A stretch of DNA of 64,000 nucleotides from SB11 sp037968475 (GTDB lineage Bacteria > Bacteroidota > Bacteroidia > UBA8524): NCBI GenBank assembly GCA_037968475.1, contig JBBKVO010000013.1, forward strand, positions 123,886 through 187,885. Direction: 5' to 3'. This document shows positions 42,557-52,777 of this stretch, piece by piece. Position numbers and translations under genes: made by a program. Every line of letters begins with the position of its first letter. The first letter of the stretch is position 1. The notes under the pieces are model-generated. The model saw only the letters and a list, made by a program, of their open reading frames with translations. It ran no database searches and was not told where the DNA came from.

Positions 42557-42982
42557 ATGATAAAGGTAATCACAAAATATCTTATTTCCTTTTGTTGCCT
42601 TCTTATACTTGGTCAAGGTGTTCAGCTATATACACATTCACATAGCCCCGATATACTTTCATCTTCGGTAAGAAGTAAAGCAAACTGCAAATCTGATTGC
42701 GTAAACTCAACGCAAGAAAAAGATGTGGCCTTTACCCAGTATACTTCACATGATGTTGAAAAACGGAGCCGTAGATTAAACATATTTCTTTTTGAAAACG
42801 AAGAGAGTAATGAGTCAAGTTCGGGTAAAAAGTATCCTAAAAATGAAAACTCATACATTTCAAATTTTCCTTCACAAATTCCTACACATTTACTTAGCTA
42901 CAACAACGTAGTTACCCTAAATAAATATCTTTCAAGCACTTTAGCCTGCAAATACCTTCTGTTCGGGGTATTTAAAATTTGA
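42557..42982 (+). CDS. small secreted hypothetical protein ahead of the RND pump genes
   Basis: A 141-residue protein from ATG 42557 (a TTG at 42545 would add four residues). It begins with a signal peptide or anchor (MIKVITKYLISFCCLLILGQG). The rest is hydrophilic, rich in Ser, Asn and Lys, with Cys-Lys-Ser-Asp-Cys, and no recognised domain. A -7-like element TAGTTTG lies at 42541-42547 with TTG about 22 nt upstream. It precedes the RND operon by 157 bp on the same strand. Confidence 0.6.
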   Translation: MIKVITKYLISFCCLLILGQGVQLYTHSHSPDILSSSVRSKANCKSDCVNSTQEKDVAFTQYTSHDVEKRSRRLNIFLFENEESNESSSGKKYPKNENSYISNFPSQIPTHLLSYNNVVTLNKYLSSTLACKYLLFGVFKI

Positions 42983-43139
42983 TTTTCACATCATAAATAG
43001 GCAAACTCAAGTTGCCTCAATCCCTATTTCATAGTAGTATACTCTCCTGATTTTATAGGCCATTAGGCTTATAACTTTATCCGTGTGTTGTGCTACACAC
43101 TTTTCAAAAAAAAACACCAATTAAATTATATCTTTTTAA

Positions 43140-44234
43140 ATGAAAATTAATATGAGCAAAACACTCATGTTTATGGTCTTATGTGCCTTATTGTGCCATA
43201 CCAGCTGTAAATCAAACGAAGAAGCGAAGGAAGAAGAAACCAAGTTTTTGGTTACCAGCCCTTTAAGAAAGGACACGTTGACTACTAAAGAATATGTATG
43301 TCAGATACACGCGATACAGCATATTGAATTAAGAACCTTAGAAAGGGGTTACTTACAGAAAATTTTTGTTGACGAAGGTCAATTTGTACACGAAGGGCAA
43401 ATGATGTTTCAGATTATGCCTTTACTATACAATGCTGAATTGCAAAAAGCCCAAGCCGAGGCAGACTTTGCCCAAATTGAATACCAAAATACAAAAGCAC
43501 TTGCCGATAGTAATGTAGTATCGAAAAACGAATTGGCTATGGCCAAAGCCAAATATGATAAGGCTAAAGCCATGCTATCATTAGCACAAGTACATTTAAA
43601 TTTTACAGAAATTAGAGCTCCGTTTAGCGGCATAATGGATCGTTTTCAGGTAAGGCTGGGAAGTCTTTTAGATGAAGGCGATTTGCTTACCATATTGTCT
43701 GACAATAGTAAGATGTGGGTTTACTTTAACGTACCCGAGGCTGAATATCTGGATTATAAAGCGCACGCACGAAAAGACAGCCTGATGAAGGTTGACTTGC
43801 TAATGGCAAACAACCAAATGTTTCCATTTCATGGCTTGGTAGAAACTATTGAAGCCGATTTTAATAACGAAACGGGAAATATTGCTTTTAGAGCAACATT
43901 CCCCAACCCCAATAGTCTACTGCGCCATGGCGAAACAGGTAATATACAAGTTGCCCTACCTGTAAAAAATGCGCTGCTCATACCCCAGAAAGCCACTTTT
44001 GAAATTTTGGAAAAGAAATACGTGTTTATAGTAAATAAAGACAATACGGTAACACAACGAGAAGTTATCATAGCTTCTGAAATGCCCGACCTGTATATCG
44101 TCAAAAGCGGCATAACTGAAAACGACAAAATACTTTTGGAAGGGATAAGAAAGGTTAAAGATAAAGATAAGATAAGCTATAAATACGAAGATCCTAAAGA
44201 GGTATTTAAACAGCTAAAGGTATATGTTGAGTAG
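43140..44234 (+). CDS. RND efflux periplasmic adaptor lipoprotein
   Basis: A 364-residue membrane-fusion protein. The N-terminal signal ends in a lipobox (LLCHTSC), so it is a lipoprotein. Barrel-sandwich (LRTLERGYLQKIFVDEGQFVHEGQ), alpha-hairpin (FAQIEYQNTKALADSNVVSK) and beta-barrel segments (RAPFSGIMDRFQVRLGSLLD) follow in normal order. It is the adaptor of the pump encoded 23 bp downstream. Confidence 0.93.
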   Translation: MKINMSKTLMFMVLCALLCHTSCKSNEEAKEEETKFLVTSPLRKDTLTTKEYVCQIHAIQHIELRTLERGYLQKIFVDEGQFVHEGQMMFQIMPLLYNAELQKAQAEADFAQIEYQNTKALADSNVVSKNELAMAKAKYDKAKAMLSLAQVHLNFTEIRAPFSGIMDRFQVRLGSLLDEGDLLTILSDNSKMWVYFNVPEAEYLDYKAHARKDSLMKVDLLMANNQMFPFHGLVETIEADFNNETGNIAFRATFPNPNSLLRHGETGNIQVALPVKNALLIPQKATFEILEKKYVFIVNKDNTVTQREVIIASEMPDLYIVKSGITENDKILLEGIRKVKDKDKISYKYEDPKEVFKQLKVYVE

Positions 44235-44257
44235 TGTAATATTTAAAAAAGAAACAA

Positions 44258-47200
44258 ATGTTTAATAAATTCATTCATAGACCCGTACTGGCAATAGTAA
44301 TATCGCTTGTTATACTATTTGTAGGTACGCTGGCTATTAAAACACTACCCACATCACAATTTCCAGAAGTGGCCCCACCTGTGGTAATGGTTAGCGCTTC
44401 CTATCCGGGTGCCAGTGCCAAATCGTTGGCAGAATCAGTAATTATTCCACTTGAACAAGCTATAAACGGCGCTTGGGGCATGAGGTACATGACCTCTGAT
44501 GCTACCAGTGCAGGTGAGGCTAATATACAAGTAGTATTTAACCCCGGTACCGATATCAATCAGGCGTTGGTTCAGGTTTCTAACCGCGTTGAGCAGGTAA
44601 GAAACAGATTACCCGATTTGGTGCAACGTGAGGGGGTAATTATTACACCAGTAATACCTAGCATGCTTATGTATGTTAACCTTTACAGTAAAGATACGAG
44701 TGCAAACATGAAATTCCTTTTCAACTATGCAGGGGTAAACATGGTGCCCGAGCTACAAAGGATTAATGGTATAGGCCAAGTAAGAATATTGGGTAGTAGG
44801 CAATATGCTATGCGCGTATGGCTAAACCCTGATAGGATGAGGGCATACAAAATATCTCCCGATGAAGTAATGGAGGCTTTGAGTGATCAAAGTATTATTG
44901 GTAAACCCGGTAGAATAGGCAGGGGCGATAGTAAACGCTCTGAAGCACTCGAATATGTTTTATCGTACTCCGATAGGTTTAGCGACCCTAAGCAATACGA
45001 AAATGTTATTGTTAAAGCTAATTCCAGCGGTGAGGTGCTTCGCTTAAAAGATGTGGCCACAGTTTCATTGGGAAGTGAGTACTACGATATTTACTCAAAC
45101 ATGAACGGGCACCCCTCAGCAGCTATGGTGCTGAAACAAACCTACGGAAGTAATGCCAGCGCAGTTATTAAAGACGTTAAAGCTAAATTAGATAAACTAA
45201 AGGAAACATTCCCCCCCGGAATGGATTATGAAATTAGTTACGACGTTTCTAACTTCCTTGATGCTTCAATAGAAAACGTAATTCATACACTGCGAGATGC
45301 CTTTATTTTAGTGGCATTGGTAGTATTTATATTTCTAGGCGATTGGCGTTCTACACTTATCCCAACGTTGGCCGTACCCATATCGTTGGTGGGCGCATTC
45401 TTCTTTATACAAATCTTTGGGCTAACCATAAACATGATTACCCTATTTGCTCTTGTACTGGCTATTGGTATTGTGGTAGATGATGCCATTGTGGTGGTTG
45501 AAGCAGTGCACGCTAAAATGGAAGAAGAACCACACCTCTCGCCCTACAGGGCTGTACAAAAAGTTTTAGGCGAAATTAGTGGGGCGGTTATAGCCATTAC
45601 CCTACTAATGGTATCCGTGTTTATCCCAGTATCGTTTATGTCGGGGCCTGTAGGTACATTTTATAGGCAGTTTTCTATCACCATGGCATCATCAATAGTA
45701 CTTTCAGGTATCATAGCACTTACAGTAACCCCAGTACTTTGCGCCATGATTTTGAAAAATAATCATGGAAAACCTAGAAAGAGGACTTGGATAAACCGAT
45801 TCTTAGATAGTTTTAACAGAGCATTTGAAAAACTTACAGGAAAGTATGTGTGGCTGCTACGAATAATCGCCCACCGAAGGATAGTAACCTTTTCACTATT
45901 TGCAGTATTCAGTCTTGGTATATTTTTTATAAGCAATAACCTGCCTTCAGGCTTTATTCCTAGCGAAGATCAGGGAATGCTTTATGCCATTATACAAACA
46001 CCACCGGGCTCAACCCTTGAAAGAACCAACGACTTATCTAACGATTTAGTAAAAGTAATTCAATCCGTTGAAGGTGTAAAATCAGTTTCATCAATAGCGG
46101 GTTACGAGGTACTTACCGAAGGTAGGGGATCAAACGCGGGTACTTGCCTTATCAACTTAAAACCGTGGTCGGATAGAGAACATACCGTAAACGAAATTAT
46201 CGAAGAGTTAGAAGAAAAAGCCAAGGATATTCCCGGTGCTACAATAGAATTCTTTGACCCACCTGCTGTACCCGGATTTGGTGCTGCGGGCGGTTTCGCT
46301 TTACAGTTGTTAGATAAAACTAACGAAGGCTCTTACGAAGAGCTTGAAAAAGTGAAAAACGATTTCATGGCTGAGTTAAATAAACGCAAAGAAATAACAG
46401 GTTTGTTTACCTTTTTCAGTACCAACTACCCACAGTATGAAATTGAGTTTGATAATCAATTGGCCATGCAAAAAGGCGTTACCATTGGTAATGCCATGAA
46501 CACACTTTCTATTTATGTGGGAAGTACGTACGAGTTGGGTTTTATAAAATACCAACGTTTTTTCAAAGTGTTTGTGCAAGCAGCGCCTGAGTACAGAAGG
46601 CTTCCTTCAGACATTATGAATCTGTACGTAAAAAATGACCGTGATGAGATGGTTCCCTTTTCAGCCTTTATGAAAATGACCAAGAAACAGGGACCTAACG
46701 AAATTAACCGTTATAATATGTACAACACTGCGGCTATTAGAGGAGGGCCTGCAAAAGGATACAGTAGTGGTGAGGCCATTGAAGCCGTAAAAGAAGTGGC
46801 GGCAAAAACCCTTCCCCATGGTTTTGATATAGATTGGGCTGCACTTTCATACGATGAAACAAGGCGCGGAAACGAAGCCATTTATATTTTTATAATAGTA
46901 TTGGTGTTTGTTTACTTTGTTCTTGCAGCACAGTACGAAAGCTTTATTATACCACTAGCAGTAGTATTTTCTTTGCCTGCGGGAATTTTCGGCTCGTTTT
47001 TATTAATTAAAGGACTAGGGTTGGCTAACGATATTTATGCCCAAGTGGGGCTGGTAATGTTAGTGGGCTTGCTGGGCAAAAACGCCGTACTTATTGTTGA
47101 ATTTGCAGTGCAAAAACACCATCAGGGAGCCACAGTGCTTGAAGCAGCCATTGAGGGTGCCAAAGTACGTTTCAGACCTATTTTAATGACTTCGTTTGCT

Positions 47201-47467
47201 TTTATGGCTGGGTTAATTCCGTTGGTTATTGCCCACGGTGCAGGTGCTATTGGTAACCGTACCATTGGTGCATCAGCACTGGGTGGCATGTTTTTCGGAA
47301 CAATTTTCGGGGTAATAATAGTACCCGGATTGTACTACGTTTTTGGTTCTATAGCAGAAGGACGTAAACTGATTAGAGATGAAGAAAATGATTCATTAAC
47401 CGAAAATTTTGCCCACTCAATTGACAAATTTCCTCTAACCGATGATCGTGAAGATGATGTACAATAA
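44258..47467 (+). CDS. RND multidrug efflux permease (HAE1 family)
   Basis: A 1069-residue inner-membrane pump with twelve membrane helices and two large periplasmic loops. It starts MFNKFIHRPVLAIVISLVILF, has PVIPSMLMYVNLYS, the helix-4 acidic pair in LAIGIVVDDAIVVVEAV, and the conserved GLLGKNAVLIVEFA in the second half. The sequence groups with AcrB/MexB-like HAE1 pumps that export drugs, dyes or lipids by proton antiport. It lies between its adaptor and outer-membrane factor genes. Confidence 0.95.
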   Translation: MFNKFIHRPVLAIVISLVILFVGTLAIKTLPTSQFPEVAPPVVMVSASYPGASAKSLAESVIIPLEQAINGAWGMRYMTSDATSAGEANIQVVFNPGTDINQALVQVSNRVEQVRNRLPDLVQREGVIITPVIPSMLMYVNLYSKDTSANMKFLFNYAGVNMVPELQRINGIGQVRILGSRQYAMRVWLNPDRMRAYKISPDEVMEALSDQSIIGKPGRIGRGDSKRSEALEYVLSYSDRFSDPKQYENVIVKANSSGEVLRLKDVATVSLGSEYYDIYSNMNGHPSAAMVLKQTYGSNASAVIKDVKAKLDKLKETFPPGMDYEISYDVSNFLDASIENVIHTLRDAFILVALVVFIFLGDWRSTLIPTLAVPISLVGAFFFIQIFGLTINMITLFALVLAIGIVVDDAIVVVEAVHAKMEEEPHLSPYRAVQKVLGEISGAVIAITLLMVSVFIPVSFMSGPVGTFYRQFSITMASSIVLSGIIALTVTPVLCAMILKNNHGKPRKRTWINRFLDSFNRAFEKLTGKYVWLLRIIAHRRIVTFSLFAVFSLGIFFISNNLPSGFIPSEDQGMLYAIIQTPPGSTLERTNDLSNDLVKVIQSVEGVKSVSSIAGYEVLTEGRGSNAGTCLINLKPWSDREHTVNEIIEELEEKAKDIPGATIEFFDPPAVPGFGAAGGFALQLLDKTNEGSYEELEKVKNDFMAELNKRKEITGLFTFFSTNYPQYEIEFDNQLAMQKGVTIGNAMNTLSIYVGSTYELGFIKYQRFFKVFVQAAPEYRRLPSDIMNLYVKNDRDEMVPFSAFMKMTKKQGPNEINRYNMYNTAAIRGGPAKGYSSGEAIEAVKEVAAKTLPHGFDIDWAALSYDETRRGNEAIYIFIIVLVFVYFVLAAQYESFIIPLAVVFSLPAGIFGSFLLIKGLGLANDIYAQVGLVMLVGLLGKNAVLIVEFAVQKHHQGATVLEAAIEGAKVRFRPILMTSFAFMAGLIPLVIAHGAGAIGNRTIGASALGGMFFGTIFGVIIVPGLYYVFGSIAEGRKLIRDEENDSLTENFAHSIDKFPLTDDREDDVQ

Positions 47468-48890
47468 AAAAATAATAAAGTACATTGGGATAATAAGTGT
47501 GTTCCTAATGTATACAGCTTGTAATGTACCACACTTAGTTCAAAAAAATGAGCGTTCATCAGTTCCTGCGAGTTATACCGACTCGCAGGATACTACCAAT
47601 ATGGCACAAGTAAAATGGAAAGATTTTTTTACCGATCCATACCTTGCAGCCCTTATTGATACAGCCCTTAAAAACAATCAGGAATTGAATATTACTTTAC
47701 AAGAAATTCAAATTTCGCGTAATGAAATAAGAGCTAGAAAAGGGGAATACTTACCTTTTGTTGGATTAAGCGGTGGTGCAGGAGTTGATAAAGTAGGCCG
47801 ATATACCAATATAGGTGCTATGGAAGCTACTACTGATATTAAACCCGGCGAAAAAATGCCCGATGCAGTGCCCAATTATATGTTTGGTGCGCTTGCATCG
47901 TGGGAAGTGGATATATGGAATAAACTGCACAATGCTAAAAAATCGGCCGTAAACAGATACCTGTCATCTATTGAAGGTAGAAACTTTATGGTTACGCAGC
48001 TTGCATCAGAAATTGCCCGTTCGTACTACGAGTTAATGGCTTTAGATAACCAACTTGAAATACTAAAAAGCAATATCGAAATACAGCAAAATGCACTAAA
48101 AATAGTGAAGCTGGAAAAAGTTGCGGCAAAGGTTACCGAATTAGCTGTACGTAAGTTTGAAGCTGAGGTATTAAAAAATCAAAGCCGCCAATTTTTTATC
48201 ATGCAGGCTATTAGAGTAACTGAAAACAGAATTAATTTTTTGGTAGGTCGGTTTCCCCAACCTGTGCTAAGAAACTCTAGCAACTTTATTAGTTTAGTTC
48301 CCGATACCATTCAGGCAGGCATACCCTCACAATTATTGGCTAACCGACCTGATATTAAACAGGCTGAACTTGAATTAATGGCGGCCAAGCTGGATATAAA
48401 ATCGGCCAGAGCTAATTTTTACCCTTCATTAAATATATCAGCTGGTATAGGTTTCCAAGCATTCAACCCACAGTATTTGATAACATCGCCCCAATCAATG
48501 ATATATTCATTGGCTGGTGATTTAGTTGCTCCGCTGGTAAACAGAAATGCCATAAAAGCTAAATACTACTCGGCCAATGCAAAGCAAATACAAGCTGCAT
48601 ATAATTACGAGCGTACTATTTTGAATGCCTATATTGAGGTTTCAAATCAGCTTTCAAACATCGATAATCTTAAAAAAAGTTACGATTTGCAAACAAAACA
48701 AGTGGAAGCACTTACAGAGTCAATCAATATTTCTACAGGACTTTTCAAATCGGCAAGAGCTGATTATATGGAAGTTCTTTTAACCCAACGCGATGCGCTG
48801 GAATCAAGGTTTGATTTGGTTGAAACCAAAATGCTACAAATGAATGCTGTTGTTAATATTTATAGAGCATTGGGTGGCGGCTGGCAATAA
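47442..48890 (+). CDS. outer-membrane factor lipoprotein (NodT/TolC type)
   Basis: A 482-residue outer-membrane channel of the NodT/OprM group. A signal with lipobox (VFLMYTACN) is followed by WKDFFTDPYLAALIDTALKNN, the two coiled-coil hairpins and the LLANRPDIKQAELEL motif. It starts within the last 26 bp of the permease gene, so the tripartite pump genes are coupled. It completes the adaptor-permease-channel operon. Confidence 0.93.
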   Translation: MIVKMMYNKKIIKYIGIISVFLMYTACNVPHLVQKNERSSVPASYTDSQDTTNMAQVKWKDFFTDPYLAALIDTALKNNQELNITLQEIQISRNEIRARKGEYLPFVGLSGGAGVDKVGRYTNIGAMEATTDIKPGEKMPDAVPNYMFGALASWEVDIWNKLHNAKKSAVNRYLSSIEGRNFMVTQLASEIARSYYELMALDNQLEILKSNIEIQQNALKIVKLEKVAAKVTELAVRKFEAEVLKNQSRQFFIMQAIRVTENRINFLVGRFPQPVLRNSSNFISLVPDTIQAGIPSQLLANRPDIKQAELELMAAKLDIKSARANFYPSLNISAGIGFQAFNPQYLITSPQSMIYSLAGDLVAPLVNRNAIKAKYYSANAKQIQAAYNYERTILNAYIEVSNQLSNIDNLKKSYDLQTKQVEALTESINISTGLFKSARADYMEVLLTQRDALESRFDLVETKMLQMNAVVNIYRALGGGWQ

Positions 48891-48961
48891 TACATCCATA
48901 CTCTAGCACTTAAATTTGTCTCGCCCTAAATAATCGATACAGATTATAAATATAAAATATT

Positions 48962-48998
48962 AAGTAGCATCAGACACTTGTCTGGTGCTACTTTTGTT
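48962..48998 (+). terminator. terminator of the HAE1 efflux operon
   Basis: The arms AAGTAGCATCAGACA and TGTCTGGTGCTACTT pair except for one G-U, with a two-base loop and a following T-rich stretch on the plus strand, 71 bp after the channel gene. Confidence 0.85.
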
Positions 48999-49094
48999 TT
49001 TATAATTTTTTATTTTGCCTATTTTGTTTAGACACTTAAGGTTGAGTAATGAGTAAAAAACGTGTTACACAGTATTTAGTTTCTGCATATAGGA

Positions 49095-49210
49095 TTAGCC
49101 GTGTTTAAGGTTACCCATTCGGGTAATTTCTGAATTCATCCACATCAATTCTATCTCATTTTCCCAATGAGTATGTTTTTGTGCGGGAGCATCTAAGATT
49201 TGTTGCTGCT
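49095..49210 (-). pseudogene. short coding-like stub in the gap between the two efflux operons
   Basis: On the minus strand a frame reads QQQILDAPAQKHTHWENEIE and LMWMNSEITRMGNLKHG, then stop at 49095. The composition is clearly protein-like, but a stop lies directly upstream and no start codon is available, so only a C-terminal piece is left. I do not recognise the family. The rest of the 48891-49295 gap holds two terminators and no other signal. Confidence 0.4.
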
Positions 49211-49230
49211 AGAAATATGCTTATACATAT

Positions 49231-49270
49231 TTTAGAGGTGCCCCATATTTAAAAATGGGGCACCTCTAAA
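49231..49270 (-). terminator. terminator of the metal efflux operon
   Basis: A 16-bp perfect stem with core AGAGGTGCCCCAT/ATGGGGCACCTCT lies 26 bp after the last gene of the minus-strand operon. Confidence 0.85.
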
Positions 49271-49295
49271 TTAATTATCACACATAAATGTTTAG

Positions 49296-49649
49296 TTAGT
49301 TACACGTTTCACGCAGTACCGCTAGTTTTCCATTTTCAATCATTACTTCCCAAAGTGTTTGATTTATGGTGTTAACCTCACCACTATTATTTAGCAATAC
49401 TATTTTGGGGTTGTTAACTCGCGTTTCTATTACCTGAACTTTTAAAACAGGGTATTTTTCTAGTTTCTGCGTCCAGTAGTTAAATACTACGGTTTTGCCT
49501 TGTATTATCAGTTGGTTGTTGGTTTGCAGTTGCGTATCATCGCATAAAAACGGCATAATAGTTTCGTAATGCCTACTACTAATAGCTTTGGCAAAGGTCA
49601 TGGCTACTTGCTCAATTAGGTCTTCGGTGATTAGTGTGTCGTTAATCAT
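49296..49649 (-). CDS. NTF2-like (SnoaL-type) protein
   Basis: A 117-residue alpha-beta cone-fold protein: an amphipathic first helix (EDLIEQVAMTFAKAISSRHYETI), then short strands (QLIIQGKTVVFNYW, LKVQVIETRVNNP). NTF2-like proteins bind small ligands or have isomerase-type activity; none of the catalytic residues can be assigned here. It is the last gene of the metal efflux operon, 13 bp after the pump. Confidence 0.65.
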   Translation of the reverse strand: MINDTLITEDLIEQVAMTFAKAISSRHYETIMPFLCDDTQLQTNNQLIIQGKTVVFNYWTQKLEKYPVLKVQVIETRVNNPKIVLLNNSGEVNTINQTLWEVMIENGKLAVLRETCN

Positions 49650-49662
49650 ATTTTTAGGTAGG

Positions 49663-52600
49663 TTATAGGTTTATATGTTTTTTTCTTACAGCCCAATAAA
49701 AAAAGTTGGGGAAAACCAGTAGGGTAAATATTGTTGCTGTTACCAAACCACCAATAATTACTATGGCTAAGGGTTTTTGAGATTCTGAGCCTATGCCTGT
49801 AGACATAGCTGCGGGCAATAGTCCTATGGAAGCCATCATGGCCGTCATCACAACAGGACGGGTGCGCACTTTTACACCTTCTTTTATAGCCGTATTTAGG
49901 TCGAACTTGGCTTTTAAGTTTTTATGAAATTCTGATACCAGTATTACTCCGTTTTGCACACAAATACCAAATAGGGCTATAAAACCTACCCCTGCCGATA
50001 TGCCAAAGTTTATGCCTGTGATGTGAAGTATTAAAATACCTCCGGCCAATGCAAAGGGCACGTTGGCAAGCACCAATAATGAGTCTTGTATGTTGCCAAA
50101 CATTATAAACAGTAGCACAAATATTAATATTAGGCTAAAGGGAACGACTTCGCCCAAGCGTTTGGTGGCACGCACTTGGTTTTCAAACTCACCCGTCCAG
50201 CCTATACGATAGCCTTCAGGCAGGTGTATGTTGCTTTCTACTTTGCTTTGGGCTTCGGCAATGGTGCTGCCCAAATCACGTTCACGCACTGAGAACTTCA
50301 CGCCAATAAAGCGTTTGGTATTATCACGGTATATAAATGCGGGGCCGGTAATTTTATTTATGGTGGCTATTTCCTTTAACGGTACTTTATCTCCCCGCAG
50401 TGTGGGCACCATTAAGCGCATTATATCATCCTCGTCTTTTCTATATTCTTGCTGGTAGCGTATGCGGATATCAAATTTGCGTTCACCTTCGTATTTTTCG
50501 GTGGCTGTTTTTCCGCCTATTGCCATTTCTATAAGGCTTTGCACATCAGTTTTCGATACGCCGTATATGGCCATTTTTTCTTCGTCAAGCACCACGCTTA
50601 TTTCAGGTTGGCCTAGGTTTCGTAGTATACCTACGTCTTTTATACCGTTTACGCCATCAATTTGTTGTATTATTTGGTTGGCTATCTCGTCCAGCGTATT
50701 CAAATCATCACCATATATCTTTATAGCGTTCGAGGCATTTATGCCTGCTACGGCTTCGGCAACGTTATCAATAATGGGTTGCGAGTAATTGTATACTATA
50801 CCTTGGTAGTTTTTTAGGCGTTTATCCATCTCTTCAACCAAGCCGTCTACGGTTATTTTTCGTTCCCATTCGTCTTTTGGTTTCAGGTTCACCTGCATTT
50901 GCACGTAGTAAAAACCGCTAGGGTCGGTACCATCGTTACTACGCCCTGTTTGCGAGAGTACTCCGTTTACTTCGGGAAATGCCATTAATTCTTTACGCAG
51001 TACCGATACCATTTTTATGGTTTCGTTTAGCGATGAACTCATGGGCAACTTGGCTTCTACCCACAATGCGCCTTCGTTTAGCTGAGGCAAAAACTCTGAG
51101 CCTAGCCAACGGGTGGAAAACAGCGTAGTGCTCAGTATTATTAATGATACAACAAGGGTAATGGTTTTGTTAGCAAAGGTTCGCTCGAGCCCTTTTACTA
51201 CTATGCGATTTATAAAGTTTACAAAGGGATTGTTTTTCTCTTTTACGTTTTTGTTTAGCAGTATTGATGCTAATACAGGTACTAAGGTGAGGGTGAAAAT
51301 AAGTGCGCCCAATAGTGCAAAGCCCAGTGTATAGGCAAGGGGCGAAAACATTTTACCTTCTACTTTTTGAAAAGCAAATATGGGTAGCAGTGCTGATATG
51401 ATTATCAGTTTTGAGAAGAATACGGCTTTGCCTGTTTCAGCTCCTGTTTTTTTAATGATACTAAGTTTTGCCAGTTTGTTAAACTTGGGCATACCTACAC
51501 GGTGCGCCAAATGGTCTAAGGTTACAAAAATACCTTCTACCATTACCACCGCCCCATCAATTATAATCCCAAAATCAACCGCCCCCAACGAGAGTAAATT
51601 GGCGCTCATGCCTTTTAGGCTTAAACACATAAAGGCAAACAAAAGCGATAAGGGTATTATTATAGATACGATAAGCGTGGTGCGCCAATCGGCCATAAAA
51701 AGAAATACTATTACGGTTACAAATATCATCCCCTCCAGCAGGTTGTGCAGTACTGTGCTAGTGCAATACTTCATCAGGTTATCACGGTCGTAAAAAACCT
51801 CCATGCTCACATCTGAGGGTAGTATTTGGGTATTAAGTTCTTCTATTTTTGCTTTTAGCCTGCCTAGTACTTCGCTTGGGTTTTCGCCTTTGCGCATCAC
51901 TACTATGCCTTCTACTACATCATCGCTATTGTTTAGCCCCACTTGCCCCACACGGGGTGCGCTTGCTTCGGCTACGGTAGCAATGTTTTTTACTAATACG
52001 GGATTGCCGTTGTAATTATCTACAATGGTGTTTTCTATATCTGCTATTGATGATAGCAGGCCTAACCCCCTCACCACATAAGCCTGCCCATTCTTCTCTA
52101 TTATATCGCCGCCAACGTTTAGGTTTGCCCTGTTAACTGCTGTAAACAACTCAAGGGGGGTAAGGTCGTATTTTTGTAATTTTATAGGATCTACTGATAT
52201 TTCGTATATTTTTTCTTGTCCACCAAAGGCTACCACATCGGCTATACCTGGTACAGCTCTAAGTTGACGGTCTATTACCCAGTTTTGTATGGTTAGCAAA
52301 TCGCGGGTATCGCGCTTATCGCTTTTAAGGGTGTAGCGGTATATCTCTCCTGTGGGGCCATAGGGAGGCTGCACATCAGGCTCAACTCCTTCAGGTAATT
52401 GAATACTACGTAGTTGGTTATTTACTTGCTGACGTGCAAAAAAATCTTCTACATCATCATCAAAAATTATTTTTATAACTGATAAACCAAACATGGTAAT
52501 ACTGCGCACATTGGTTTTGCGCTGCACACTATTCATAGATATTTCGAGGGGTGTAGTAACAAAGCGTTCTACTTCTTCGGCACTGCGCCCGCTCCACTCG

Positions 52601-52761
52601 GTTACTATTATTATTTGGGTATTGGTAACATCAGGAAAGGCTTCTATGGGTATATTGGTATAGCTTATCCACCCCGCAATAACCAGCACTGCTACCCAAA
52701 AAAAGGTAAATAGTTTATTTTTTAGTGAAAACGCTATTATGGTTTTTATCAGCTTATTCAT
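49663..52761 (-). CDS. heavy-metal RND efflux pump (CusA/CzcA family)
   Basis: A 1032-residue pump of the HME-RND group, starting MNKLIKTIIAFSLKNKLFTF. Family hallmarks are IPIEAFPDVTNTQI, WSGRSAEEVERFVT, the acidic helix-4 site VDFGIIIDGAVVMVEG and GSEFLPQLNEGALW. Expected to export a metal cation (copper, silver, zinc, cobalt or nickel) to outside the cell. The metal cannot be assigned by eye. It is transcribed with adaptor and channel genes upstream and preceded by a two-component system. Confidence 0.95.
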   Translation of the reverse strand: MNKLIKTIIAFSLKNKLFTFFWVAVLVIAGWISYTNIPIEAFPDVTNTQIIIVTEWSGRSAEEVERFVTTPLEISMNSVQRKTNVRSITMFGLSVIKIIFDDDVEDFFARQQVNNQLRSIQLPEGVEPDVQPPYGPTGEIYRYTLKSDKRDTRDLLTIQNWVIDRQLRAVPGIADVVAFGGQEKIYEISVDPIKLQKYDLTPLELFTAVNRANLNVGGDIIEKNGQAYVVRGLGLLSSIADIENTIVDNYNGNPVLVKNIATVAEASAPRVGQVGLNNSDDVVEGIVVMRKGENPSEVLGRLKAKIEELNTQILPSDVSMEVFYDRDNLMKYCTSTVLHNLLEGMIFVTVIVFLFMADWRTTLIVSIIIPLSLLFAFMCLSLKGMSANLLSLGAVDFGIIIDGAVVMVEGIFVTLDHLAHRVGMPKFNKLAKLSIIKKTGAETGKAVFFSKLIIISALLPIFAFQKVEGKMFSPLAYTLGFALLGALIFTLTLVPVLASILLNKNVKEKNNPFVNFINRIVVKGLERTFANKTITLVVSLIILSTTLFSTRWLGSEFLPQLNEGALWVEAKLPMSSSLNETIKMVSVLRKELMAFPEVNGVLSQTGRSNDGTDPSGFYYVQMQVNLKPKDEWERKITVDGLVEEMDKRLKNYQGIVYNYSQPIIDNVAEAVAGINASNAIKIYGDDLNTLDEIANQIIQQIDGVNGIKDVGILRNLGQPEISVVLDEEKMAIYGVSKTDVQSLIEMAIGGKTATEKYEGERKFDIRIRYQQEYRKDEDDIMRLMVPTLRGDKVPLKEIATINKITGPAFIYRDNTKRFIGVKFSVRERDLGSTIAEAQSKVESNIHLPEGYRIGWTGEFENQVRATKRLGEVVPFSLILIFVLLFIMFGNIQDSLLVLANVPFALAGGILILHITGINFGISAGVGFIALFGICVQNGVILVSEFHKNLKAKFDLNTAIKEGVKVRTRPVVMTAMMASIGLLPAAMSTGIGSESQKPLAIVIIGGLVTATIFTLLVFPNFFYWAVRKKHINL

Positions 52762-52777
52762 TGTTGGGTAAGGGGGA

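Noticed and set aside
42622..42858. Minus-strand frame over the small secreted protein gene
   Set aside because: Antisense to a frame with a clear signal peptide and promoter-like element.
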